From Aurantibrevibacter sp041749595 (GTDB lineage: Bacteria > Bacteroidota > Bacteroidia > Flavobacteriales > Flavobacteriaceae): a DNA stretch of 15,981 nucleotides. This document shows positions 5,791-14,095 of this stretch, in pieces; position 1 is the stretch's first letter, and every line of letters begins with the position of its first letter. The stretch lies in the NCBI GenBank assembly GCA_041749595.1, contig JBGTBA010000163.1, forward strand, positions 1-15,981. The letters are read 5' to 3'. The notes under the pieces were generated by a model. It worked only from the letters and a program-made list of their open reading frames with translations, made no database searches and had not been told where the DNA came from. Made by a program: the position numbers and the translations under genes.

Positions 5791-7989
5791 TTGAAAAATT
5801 CCTTTCCCTTTTATCAACAACCCGATGCCAAGGACTGTGGCCCCACTTGTTTGCGGATTATCGCCAAACATTATGGCAAACTCATCTCGTTGCAGGAGAT
5901 ACGTGAACTTTCGGAGACTACGAGGGCAGGGAGCAACCTGCTCAAACTGAGCGATGCCGCAGAGGCCATAGGGTTCAAATCCATTGGGGTAAAAATCAAC
6001 TACAAGCAGTTAAAGGAAACCCCGCTTCCGTGTATCGTGCATTGGAACAAGAGCCATTTTGTGGTGGTCTATGCCATAAAAAAAGATGTGGTCCATATTT
6101 CGGACCCTTCGTATGGTCTGATCACGTACCCCAAAGAAGAGTTTCTGCCCCGCTGGATCGGTAACAATGCCACCGAAAACACCAAGGAAGGCATTGCCCT
6201 CTTATTGGAAATCACCCCAAAGTTCAGAAAACTGCATTGGGAGGGCGCGGACAAAAAATCGCTCCGTTTTCTTTTTCAATACCTGTTCAAGTACAAAGGC
6301 TTGCTCGTTCAATTGTGTATTGGACTGCTTGTAGGTAGCCTGTTGCAACTCATCTTCCCTTTCCTTACCCAGAGCATTGTGGATGTGGGCATACAGAACC
6401 GGGACATCAACTTTATTTATGTGGTCCTGGCCGCACAGGTCATGCTCTTTTTGGGCCGTACCAGTGTCGATGTTTTCCGAAGTTGGATTTTGTTGCATTT
6501 AAGTACCCGGATCAATATTTCCCTGGTCTCGGATTTCTTTATCAAGCTCATGGCACTGCCCATCGCCTATTTTGATACCCGGATGACAGGGGACATCATG
6601 CAGCGCATCAATGACCATAGCCGCATAGAGCATCTTTTGACCGGTTCCACATTGAGTACCCTGTTCTCCATGTTCAACCTGGTGGTGTTTGGGGCGGTGC
6701 TTATTTATTACAGCACTTCCATCTTTGCAATTTTTGCCTTGGGCAGTATTTTGTACATCCTCTGGGTCATGTACTTCCTCAAAAGGCGGAAGGAACTGGA
6801 CTATAAGCGTTTTTCCCAATTGAGCCAGGAACAGAGCACGGTCATTGAACTTATCAATGGCATGCAGGAAATAAAGATGCACAATGCGGAAAAGCAAAAG
6901 CGATGGAAATGGGAGTTTGTCCAGGCACGTCTGTTCAAGGTGTCCATCCAGAGCCTCACATTGGAGCAAACACAAGAGGTGGGCTCTTCAATTATCAACG
7001 AACTCAAGAACATCATCATCACCTTTACCTCGGCGGTATTGGTCATCGAGGGAGCCATTACCTTGGGGATGATGCTCTCCATACAGTACATCATTGGGCA
7101 GCTCAACGCCCCCATCGGGCAAATGGTGGGGTTTATCCGCTCCTATCAGGATGCCAAGATCAGTATGGAGCGTTTGGCCGAGATCCATGACAAGGACGAT
7201 GAGGAAAACAGGGAAAAACAATTGATAAACAGAATTATACCCAATCAGGATATTGGGTTTAAAAACGTTTCGTTCCGTTATTTGGGAACCGATGAAAATG
7301 TGATCAAGGATTTGGACATGAATATCCCCGCCGGCAAAGTGACCGCCATCGTGGGGGCCAGTGGCAGCGGCAAGACCACCTTGATAAAGCTCTTGTTGAA
7401 GTTCTATGACCCCAACAAAGGGAATATACATTATGGGGACCACTATTTAGGCAGTATTTCCCACAGGGCATGGCGAGACCATTGCGGGGCGGTGATGCAA
7501 GAGGGTTATGTGTTCAATGACACCATTGCCTATAACATTGCCATTGGTGAAGACACCATAGACCCGGAACGTTTGATAAGGGCCGTTAAAATTGCCAATA
7601 TTTATGACTTTATACAGTCCCTTCCTTTAGGGTTCAACACTAAAATTGGGAATGAAGGCATAGGGGTAAGTACCGGACAGAAACAACGGCTTTTTATAGC
7701 CCGTGCAGTATATAAAGATCCACAAATACTGTGTTTTGACGAGGCTACCTCAGCCCTCGACGCCAAAAATGAACGCATCATCATGGAAAACCTGAACACT
7801 TTTTTTAAGGATAGGACGGTCATCATTATTGCCCATAGGTTGAGCACGGTGAAGCATGCCGACCAGATCGTGGTGATGGACGGGGGGAGCATAAAGGAAT
7901 CGGGGACCCATCAAGAACTTTTGGGCCTCAAAGGCACATATTACAATTTGGTGAGCAATCAATTGGAGCTTGAGAAACTAAATGCATAA
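5791..7989 (+). CDS. C39-peptidase-containing ABC exporter (PCAT)
   Basis: This is a 732-residue fusion of protease and exporter that removes double-glycine leaders and pumps the core peptide across the inner membrane. Residues 1-130 are the C39 peptidase with Cys16 in KDCGPTC, His89 in KSHFVVV and Asp105 in SDPSYG. A six-helix ABC membrane domain spans roughly 165-450. The nucleotide-binding domain has Walker A GASGSGKTT (about 521-529), a divergent signature VSTGQKQR in place of LSGGQ, Walker B ILCFDEATSALD, and the His switch IIAHRLST. The only reasonable start is the TTG at 5791: a stop lies four codons upstream in frame, and the sequence MKNSFPFYQQPD matches the family N-terminus. The gene is six bases before the HlyD partner. 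All catalytic residues are present, so it should be functional. Confidence 0.96.
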   Translation: MKNSFPFYQQPDAKDCGPTCLRIIAKHYGKLISLQEIRELSETTRAGSNLLKLSDAAEAIGFKSIGVKINYKQLKETPLPCIVHWNKSHFVVVYAIKKDVVHISDPSYGLITYPKEEFLPRWIGNNATENTKEGIALLLEITPKFRKLHWEGADKKSLRFLFQYLFKYKGLLVQLCIGLLVGSLLQLIFPFLTQSIVDVGIQNRDINFIYVVLAAQVMLFLGRTSVDVFRSWILLHLSTRINISLVSDFFIKLMALPIAYFDTRMTGDIMQRINDHSRIEHLLTGSTLSTLFSMFNLVVFGAVLIYYSTSIFAIFALGSILYILWVMYFLKRRKELDYKRFSQLSQEQSTVIELINGMQEIKMHNAEKQKRWKWEFVQARLFKVSIQSLTLEQTQEVGSSIINELKNIIITFTSAVLVIEGAITLGMMLSIQYIIGQLNAPIGQMVGFIRSYQDAKISMERLAEIHDKDDEENREKQLINRIIPNQDIGFKNVSFRYLGTDENVIKDLDMNIPAGKVTAIVGASGSGKTTLIKLLLKFYDPNKGNIHYGDHYLGSISHRAWRDHCGAVMQEGYVFNDTIAYNIAIGEDTIDPERLIRAVKIANIYDFIQSLPLGFNTKIGNEGIGVSTGQKQRLFIARAVYKDPQILCFDEATSALDAKNERIIMENLNTFFKDRTVIIIAHRLSTVKHADQIVVMDGGSIKESGTHQELLGLKGTYYNLVSNQLELEKLNA

Positions 7990-7995
7990 GAAAGG

Positions 7996-9293
7996 ATGCC
8001 GAAGGATCAGAATACAGATGAATTAAACCTACGGTCAGAGGAAATACAGGAGATACTGACCAATCCCCCTGCATGGTTGGTACGCTGGGGCATTACCCTC
8101 GTATTCATGTTTACTGCCATCATTTTGGCTTTGTCCTTTATGATCAAATACCCGGATTTTGTCACCGCAAAGGTCATCGTGACCACAGAAAGGCCGACGG
8201 AACAGATCGTGGCAAGATATTCGGGGGCCTTGGAGAAACTCTTTATCGAAAACGGGGATACCGTGGTATCTGGCCAACGGCTGGCGGTGTTCCGCAATAC
8301 GGCACTTGTGGAAGATGTCTATGCACTGAAGAATATCCTGGACACCGTAAGGTCAAGTTCCCAGGGCATCCTGTTCCCCATTGATTCCACCTCTCATTTG
8401 GTGCTGGGGGATATTGAGACGGCCTATATCAATTTTGAGAAGAGCTACGTCGATTACCATCTTTTGAAGGATTTGGATCCCTATACAAACCAATTGTCGG
8501 GAAACCGTCGGTCACTTGCAGAGATAGAGCTACGGCTCAAGGATCAGACTGACCAGAAACGGGTATTGGAACAGGAATATGAACTTGGAAAAAAAGACTA
8601 TGAACGCCATAGGCAATTGGCTGAAAAGGGGGTCATCTCCCAGCAGGAATTCGAATCCAAAAAATGGAGTTCCTCCAGATGGACAGGAACCTCAGTGCCA
8701 TGGCCATTTCCATTTCCCAGATGCGGGAGGCCATTGCCTCTGCGGGACAGACATTAAAGACCACCAAGATCAACAAACAGGAAGATGACACGCGCTTCTT
8801 GAGAGATCTGTCACAGTCGTTCAATGCCCTGAAAAAATCCGTTAAGGAATGGGAATACACTTATGTGCTGTCGTCATCCATAGAAGGGGTCGTGGGTTTC
8901 CAAGAGTTTTGGGGGGAAAACCAATTCATAAATTCGGGCGAAGTGGTCTTTTCCATCCTCCCCTCGGACACTTCCACCTTGGTGGGAAAATTGGTGCTTC
9001 CCTCCCAAAACGCGGGCAAAGTAGTCCCCGGCCAAAAGGTCTTGGTGAAACTCGACAATTTTCCATACCAACAGTACGGCATGTTGGTCGGCGAAGTGGA
9101 AAACATATCCATATCGCCGAACAAGGAAGGAAATTACTTTGTTTATATATCGCTTCCCCGGGGCACCACAACATCCTATGACAGGGAGCTCCCTTTTGAG
9201 CAGGAACTTCTCGGCAATGCGGAGATCATTACCGAGAACCTAAGCGTGGCCGAAAGGATATTCTATAAGTTCAAGGATTTGTTCAAGTATTAA
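7996..9293 (+). pseudogene. HlyD-type adaptor of the exporter, split by a frameshift in an A6 run
   Basis: This is a membrane-fusion (periplasmic adaptor) protein that would link the PCAT to an outer-membrane channel. Frame 1 (7996-8757) has a cytoplasmic N-tail, one membrane helix (about residues 34-52), the lipoyl-like hairpin half and a coiled-coil arm up to EFESKK. It then runs into unrelated residues and a stop at 8755-8757. The remaining coiled coil, second lipoyl half and beta-barrel continue from the ATG at 8664 in the -1 frame to 9293. The break is exactly at the six A at 8659-8664; one extra A would give a single protein of about 432 residues, usual for the family. It may be a true mutation, a homopolymer sequencing error, or slippage-dependent expression. 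If real, export may be impaired unless another adaptor serves. Confidence 0.88.
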
Positions 9294-9308
9294 AGCAGGA
9301 GTCATATT

Positions 9309-10397
9309 ATGTGGAATCCGAAACCGAAAAAATATAAAATATCATTCTGTACAGTATGTATGAATAGACTTTATCAACTAAAGGAAACACTTCCAAAAAA
9401 CATCTCGGACAATATCGATTATGATTCAGTAGAATTTGTTGTGTTGGATTATCATTCAAATGATGGACTAGAGGATTGGATAGTTACCCACATGGCCGAA
9501 TATCTTAAAATAGGGATTTTGAAATATCTACGGACAACTGAACCTAAATATTTTTTAAGAAGCCATTCCAAAAATATAGCCCATATACACTCTTCAGGAG
9601 ATATTGTCTGCAATGTTGACGCCGACAACTTTATCGGGGAAAGTTTTGCAGCATACATAAATGACGTTTTTAACAGACATAAAGATTGCTATTTAGCGGT
9701 GGATAGAAAAAAATCGAACCCAGATTTCTATGGCCGTATTTGTCTATGGAAAGCCGATTTTTGGAAAATCAACGGTTATGACGAAAGGATGGTAGGTTAT
9801 GGTTTTGAAGATTATGATTTATGGAACCGACTTGAGTTAATCGGCAGAAACGCCGTATATATTAATGACCCAAAATTCTTGAGTTCATTGAAGCACGATG
9901 ATTTAGAGCGAATTAAAAACGAATCCATTACGAAAGATATTTCCGCAATATACGTCCGTTATCTTAATCATGCTATTTCTGAATTCTTATACTTGTTCCA
10001 AAACAAAAAGTTCTATTTGGGTAAAATTGTAATCAACAAACTTTACAATTCAGAGTCGACCGACAATTTGTTCAATATCAAAAGTCCTGAGCATTACAAC
10101 AGTTTGTCGGATAATTTATGGCTTGAAGGTATATGGACAAAGACGGCAACTGGAATAATTTTAATAGACGAAAAAAAAGGTGCTATTGACCTGATAAAAA
10201 CTGGCAACGAGATTCTTTCAAAGAAAAAATCTTTTGGAGTTCCGGGGGAGTACTTTCCAGTAAAGCAGAAATCCAAAATTTCGGAACTTATTATGTTCTT
10301 TTCTCAGATAAACAATAGAATCATAATGGAAAAAAATAAAATGGATAAAACATTCAAGGTAAATATGCAAGGATTTGGTGTTTCCCATTTGACTTAG
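9309..10397 (+). CDS. GT-A fold glycosyltransferase (galactosyl/GalNAc-transferase-like)
   Basis: This is a 362-residue soluble protein with no signal peptide. The N-terminal half follows the GT2/GT27 pattern: ISFCTVCMNR at residues 11-20, the region RSHSKNIA, SSGDIV, then the metal and nucleotide-sugar DxD as D104-A-D106. A GYGFEDYDLWNRL motif at about 163-175 resembles the galactosyltransferase C-terminal (Glyco_transf_7C) acid motif. The last 150 residues are helical and unassigned. It begins 15 bases after the HlyD stop behind CAGGAG. In glycocin clusters a GT-A enzyme glycosylates Ser, Thr or Cys of the precursor beside a PCAT and thiol oxidoreductases, and this gene could play that part. 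A role in cell-surface glycan cannot be excluded. It is notably AT-rich against the exporter genes. Confidence 0.85.
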   Translation: MWNPKPKKYKISFCTVCMNRLYQLKETLPKNISDNIDYDSVEFVVLDYHSNDGLEDWIVTHMAEYLKIGILKYLRTTEPKYFLRSHSKNIAHIHSSGDIVCNVDADNFIGESFAAYINDVFNRHKDCYLAVDRKKSNPDFYGRICLWKADFWKINGYDERMVGYGFEDYDLWNRLELIGRNAVYINDPKFLSSLKHDDLERIKNESITKDISAIYVRYLNHAISEFLYLFQNKKFYLGKIVINKLYNSESTDNLFNIKSPEHYNSLSDNLWLEGIWTKTATGIILIDEKKGAIDLIKTGNEILSKKKSFGVPGEYFPVKQKSKISELIMFFSQINNRIIMEKNKMDKTFKVNMQGFGVSHLT

Positions 10398-10409
10398 AAT
10401 TTATTGGTT

Positions 10410-11291
10410 ATGTCTGCCACTGTGTATAAAAAAAAGGAAGAATACTTGTGTATTTCCATTTTCTATGGAAAATCTTATTGGCATCAAATTTTGGTTAAAG
10501 CAATTGGCCCATTTTTAGAAGAAAACAAGGATATTCTTGTTTATATTTTGAGCTTAAGCCTAGAAAGGGGAGAACACATTCGATTGACATTAGTTGTAGA
10601 ACAAAAAAATGCGGAACAAGTTGCAAGAAATGCAGACGAATTCTTCAGAAGATATCTAAAGAGACATCCTTCTTCTTCTTTCCCAAACAGTTTGATTCCA
10701 AATGATGGATTGTTTGTTAATTTCAAAAACAACACATTACATTATGGTGTTTTTGAAATTTTTGCTTTCGAAAGAGAGTCGCAATGCACTGGACAATATT
10801 TGGTTGGACTATCACAGGTTGTTCTCGGGATTTTCAAAGAATATCACAAACAAACTTTGAATAATTATGTAGAGATAATGCTGCAACTCTTTACCGTTTA
10901 TCACAAAACGATGTCAGAGAGCAACGAAAAAACCATCAATATTTTCGATTCGCTATTGATAGATGAGTACCAGAAAATTGATGAAGCTGCTTTACAAAGA
11001 ATCGCTTCCTTGAACAAGGATAATTTCAATAACAATAAGGATGAGCTTATTGAAATGATTTCTTTCTATGATGATAGTGGTGATCATTTTTCGCCAAATT
11101 CGTGGCCATATATATGGAAAAACACCCTAATATCCTATAAAAAGCAGAAAATGAGGTTTAAAGAAACATACAATAATCTTGATGAAAGTAAACGGTTGAT
11201 ACGACTGCTTTGCGAAACATTTTCATTCAATGATAAAATCAGTGTATATTACTTATTTCGAGAGACCCTATTACACACCACTAACTTATAA
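10410..11291 (+). CDS. Lantibiotic-dehydratase C-terminal-like (thiopeptide-type) biosynthesis protein
   Basis: This is a 293-residue protein from ATG 10410; a TTG two codons earlier is less likely. The N-terminal part has the pattern of the stand-alone Lant_dehydr_C/thiopeptide-type domain (PF14028): an opening beta strand (LCISIFYG), a Trp followed by a helix ending in PFLEE, then a beta strand and the diagnostic GEHIRLTL at about 55-62. In known LanB systems this domain eliminates glutamate from modified Ser/Thr, and in thiopeptides relatives do cyclisation. No glutamylating LanB N-terminal domain is encoded in the window, so its reaction here is open. It follows the glycosyltransferase by 12 bases and is likely in the same transcript. 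It is the last gene of the cluster. Assignment rests on pattern recognition and should be tested by profile search. Confidence 0.7.
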   Translation: MSATVYKKKEEYLCISIFYGKSYWHQILVKAIGPFLEENKDILVYILSLSLERGEHIRLTLVVEQKNAEQVARNADEFFRRYLKRHPSSSFPNSLIPNDGLFVNFKNNTLHYGVFEIFAFERESQCTGQYLVGLSQVVLGIFKEYHKQTLNNYVEIMLQLFTVYHKTMSESNEKTINIFDSLLIDEYQKIDEAALQRIASLNKDNFNNNKDELIEMISFYDDSGDHFSPNSWPYIWKNTLISYKKQKMRFKETYNNLDESKRLIRLLCETFSFNDKISVYYLFRETLLHTTNL

Positions 11292-11378
11292 GTTTGATAT
11301 TTCACTTGGATTGTTAATCCACCCAGGCCCAGATCCCCCCAAGGCCTCGGAGGTAATCTCGGGATCGAACTGACGCAT
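11286..11378 (-). CDS. Possible 30-residue small ORF (hypothetical)
   Basis: An ATG at 11378 opens a 30-codon frame starting MRQFDPEITSEALGG and ending NPSEISNL, with a stop 6 bases inside the end of the facing + strand gene. The composition looks protein-like and more GC-rich than the gene it meets, and it lies 87 bases downstream of nrdD in the same direction. There is no recognisable family and no clear ribosome site. It could equally be a remnant of a larger gene or chance. The rest of 11292-11465 contains only an 8-bp direct repeat ATCGAACT at 11364 and 11388. Confidence 0.25.
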   Translation of the reverse strand: MRQFDPEITSEALGGSGPGWINNPSEISNL

Positions 11379-11465
11379 TTTGGATTAATCGAACTCAGGT
11401 TAAAAAGAAGGGTACCCTGATCTCTTTAAAAGGATTTGACCCGCTAAGCACAGATTGAAAAACCA

Positions 11466-13328
11466 TTATTCCGCCATAAGAACCTTTACATGACAGGCTT
11501 GTTGGCTCCCCGCCAAAATGGAAGCTCTTTTGCGCATGATACCATTTTCCCGCTGATCCCTATGGTAATGCCGTAAGGCGTGTTCCTTTTGCCTGCCCGA
11601 GCTAAAGGCAGAAACCCGTTTTAGGTAACCTATGACCCGTGTGGCATGGTCCACATTTTGCGAATGGCAATCGCTGCATTGATATAGGGTGCTTTTGTCG
11701 ATATACCCACATTCATTACATATGGTGATGCGCACATTGAAACAAAAATAATTGCATCCTGCCTTGGCGGTGGCATGCAGCAGTTTTATAAATCCTTCTT
11801 TATTGGGCGTTTCCTCCAGATTTAAATGCAGGGCAGAACCGCCATCCAAATAGGTTATGGTCTCTTTTCCGTGTAGCATTATTTTATCCAAGGCATTGGT
11901 GCTGTCATCCTCTACCACGTAAAAATAGGAATTGTAGCAATCGCGTGGCACGAACAGGCCATCGGCACGGTCCCATTGGGCATTCTTGACCCCCAAATTC
12001 TCGGCAGGCACAAATTCGGTATTAAACATGTATCCATATAGGTCTTTCGCAGCCCTATTTTCGTCATAAATCAATTTGAGATGGCTGTTTACAAAGTCCT
12101 TGTAAATTTGGTTATTTCCTACGCTTATGCCCTTGCTCTCTGCCGCTTCCACCATGCCATTTATGCCTATAGTCAAAAACTGTTTTTTTAAAGATATGAA
12201 TCCGGCTTTATATACAGGAAGCATTCCTGCATCATCATAGGCATCAATCAATTTCCGAAAGGCTACCTGATATTTATGCACTTTACGCACCTCGTCCACA
12301 ATATTGGCATTTTGCTGTACCAGGCGGTTCATGTTCAACGTAATCACATTGATGGATCCCGTGGCCACACCACCGGCGCCCAAAGAGTAGCTAAACGTCT
12401 TATCGCTAATTTCGTTGCGCAAGCGGCAACAAGAAGCTAGGCTGTCCGCATTTTCCGACTGGTACACAAAGAACGCATTGCCCTCGCTCAGTTCCTTGGC
12501 GCACATCGCTGTAAATTCGGCATCCAAAGGTGCCCCATTTTTGGTGAGCATGGCCGCGGTGACCACAGGAAAGGTGAGAATGGCTTTTTTGCGTTCGGCA
12601 TTGAACCATTTCATAAAGAAAACCTGAAGTTCTTTTACACGATACCACTGAGGTTTTACTAAATCCGGAAATACAAAATCGCCGAACATGCTTTTAAAAT
12701 AGGCTTCGTCATAGAGGGAAATATTCCAAAAAACCGATTGATACCCCCTGGCCGCGGCGGGTTGGTTAACGGCATAGACCACGTGCTGTAAGTGGTTGGC
12801 AATGAGTTGTTGATGTGTTTCCAGATAATCCTCTCCGTAGTCCTTGGCCGCAAAATGATCAAAATACATGAGAAATTCCACTGTGGCCAGTGCTCCTGCA
12901 AATTGTGAGCTTACCGCAAAAACCAAGTTGACAAACTCTCCGCAAAAACTCTCCAAATGCTTGGGAGCCCTACTTTCGCCGCCCAATTTGGTAAGGCCGT
13001 CCAGCAAAAAAGGATACATGCTTATAGAGGCACAATAAGGCTTTAAAGAGGTTTCATCATGTACGTAAATCTCGTGGGACTCTATCTGCCTAATGTATTC
13101 CCTGGCCAGGGCCTCGCCAAAAAGGGAAGCTATCTTTTGCCGTACCAATTCCCGATTTACCTGTATGTTGATGTCTTTGTTGAGCTCTGCCTCCATAGTG
13201 GCGATATTCTTGGAAGTTACGTTGGCATTGGCGTCCAATTTGGAGCCGTCAGCCGCATTTTTGGAATGCAGATAATGCGAGATAAATTCTATTTTATTGG
13301 CCAATTGTTCGTTTGTAAGTCGGATCAT
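11466..13328 (-). CDS. nrdD: Anaerobic (class III) ribonucleoside-triphosphate reductase
   Basis: This is a 620-residue glycyl-radical enzyme that reduces ribonucleotides to deoxyribonucleotides without oxygen. Visible signs are YCASISMYP and ASCCRLRNE with the active-site cysteines, a GAGGVATGSINVITLN barrel segment, a C-terminal zinc site (ICNECGY and QCSDC), and the radical motif RVIGYLKR with Gly567. The N-terminus goes straight into the catalytic core, so the ATP-cone regulatory domain of the 712-residue E. coli protein seems to be absent. The glycyl radical lies 53 residues from the end, against about 31 in E. coli, so there is a C-terminal extension of about 20 residues of unknown role. 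It is translated six bases after nrdG and needs that activase. Confidence 0.94.
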   Translation of the reverse strand: MIRLTNEQLANKIEFISHYLHSKNAADGSKLDANANVTSKNIATMEAELNKDINIQVNRELVRQKIASLFGEALAREYIRQIESHEIYVHDETSLKPYCASISMYPFLLDGLTKLGGESRAPKHLESFCGEFVNLVFAVSSQFAGALATVEFLMYFDHFAAKDYGEDYLETHQQLIANHLQHVVYAVNQPAAARGYQSVFWNISLYDEAYFKSMFGDFVFPDLVKPQWYRVKELQVFFMKWFNAERKKAILTFPVVTAAMLTKNGAPLDAEFTAMCAKELSEGNAFFVYQSENADSLASCCRLRNEISDKTFSYSLGAGGVATGSINVITLNMNRLVQQNANIVDEVRKVHKYQVAFRKLIDAYDDAGMLPVYKAGFISLKKQFLTIGINGMVEAAESKGISVGNNQIYKDFVNSHLKLIYDENRAAKDLYGYMFNTEFVPAENLGVKNAQWDRADGLFVPRDCYNSYFYVVEDDSTNALDKIMLHGKETITYLDGGSALHLNLEETPNKEGFIKLLHATAKAGCNYFCFNVRITICNECGYIDKSTLYQCSDCHSQNVDHATRVIGYLKRVSAFSSGRQKEHALRHYHRDQRENGIMRKRASILAGSQQACHVKVLMAE

Positions 13329-13334
13329 GTGATT

Positions 13335-13784
13335 TTAGTTTTGGATGAATAAATGGTTTAGCGCTTTGTTGCTTTCAACTTCTATAAATTTTTGATTGGT
13401 GTCCCGGCTCTTCAAGCCGCCCAGTTTGCTGCGCCAAGGACCTGTCTTTACCCATGTAAGCTGCTCCAGAATATGAGCATCAACCTGTTCTTCCCCCGTA
13501 TATAAACAGGTTTTATATCCTTTTGACCTAGCAAGCTTAAGATGGGCTATAAGTTCTTCTTGGTGCCATTCGCCTCCCATGAAAATCACACAAGTGGCAA
13601 ATCCTAAATACCTGTAAAGGATATCGGCATACACGGGATGGGTAAGTTTGGATCCTGCGCCTTCCTTCCATAAAAAAGGAGAGTGGCAACCCTTGCAACG
13701 CAATGGACAGCCAGATATACTGAAACATAGGCTTATTTCTCCCGGAACCTCTTGGAGCACCACTTTAAAATCACAACAATACAT
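13335..13784 (-). CDS. nrdG: Anaerobic ribonucleotide reductase activating protein (radical SAM)
   Basis: This is a 149-residue radical-SAM activase that installs the glycyl radical on NrdD. The 4Fe-4S cluster motif CPLRCKGCH (CxxxCxxC) and the SAM-binding FMGGEW segment are clear, and length fits the family. I chose ATG 13784 (MYCCDFKVVLQE), which matches the usual N-terminus. An ATG at 13805 in the same frame would add seven residues (MIKRSFI) and cannot be excluded. The gene comes first in the nrdG-nrdD operon, reversed from the E. coli order. An inverted repeat spans the start region and may affect its expression. Confidence 0.93.
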   Translation of the reverse strand: MYCCDFKVVLQEVPGEISLCFSISGCPLRCKGCHSPFLWKEGAGSKLTHPVYADILYRYLGFATCVIFMGGEWHQEELIAHLKLARSKGYKTCLYTGEEQVDAHILEQLTWVKTGPWRSKLGGLKSRDTNQKFIEVESNKALNHLFIQN

Positions 13785-13787
13785 AAT

Positions 13788-13807
13788 AAATGATCTTTTA
13801 ATCATTT
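13788..13807. promoter_or_regulatory. Inverted repeat at the nrdG start (AAATGAT-N6-ATCATTT)
   Basis: Bases 13788-13794 and 13801-13807 are perfect complements around CTTTTA. The site begins 4 bases upstream of the preferred nrdG start and covers the alternative one. It may be an operator for a dimeric regulator or a small hairpin at the ribosome site. The TGA-TCA spacing is 8, against 6 in FNR and CRP sites, so I do not call it an FNR box. Confidence 0.35.
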
Positions 13808-13949
13808 ATAAAAATACAACACTACAAGAATGGTTCTGTAGTTCAGAAAACGGAGTTATTAAAAAACTTATGAACAGTGTGCGTGTAAATACAAATTCTG
13901 GCACAGCGAAACAATGATTAACTGATTTAGAAGGGGTTGATGGTATGTA

Positions 13950-14050
13950 GAGTCCTGAAACCAGAAGCCTTTTTTAGTTTATCGTTAATGGTTGTCCGTT
14001 GTTGGTCGTGGAGTCCTAAAACATAGAAACCCTTCAAACTAGAAACCTTT
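13950..14050. repeat. Degenerate short direct repeats between nor and nrdG
   Basis: GAGTCCTGAAACCAGAAGCC at 13950-13969 recurs imperfectly from 14011 (GAGTCCTAAAACATAGAAACC), and AGAAACC recurs once more at 14041. Such degenerate intergenic repeats occur in some flavobacterial genomes. The remaining 13808-14095 gap shows no gene. Confidence 0.45.
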
Positions 14051-14051
14051 G

Positions 14052-14084
14052 AAAAAAAATAAAAAAACTTTCGACGTTCGACTT
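14052..14084 (-). terminator. Weak terminator-like element after the nitric oxide reductase
   Basis: Read on the - strand just after the stop at 14096, TCGA-ACG-TCGA can form a 4-bp stem, then a T7 tract, A and a T8 tract. The stem is short, so the call is tentative; its position and the T tract support it. Confidence 0.35.
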
Positions 14085-14095
14085 CCCCCCTTTCT

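Noticed and set aside
6499..6975. Long antisense ORFs under the exporter and other genes
   Set aside because: They are frame shadows of strongly conserved genes, with low-complexity or unrelated composition.
11355..11380. tRNA T-arm-like GTTCGATCCC on the - strand
   Set aside because: No acceptor, D or anticodon arms can be formed around it.
13788..13807. FNR/CRP box at nrdG
   Set aside because: The inverted repeat is perfect but its half-sites are spaced two bases too far for FNR or CRP; kept only as an unassigned palindrome.
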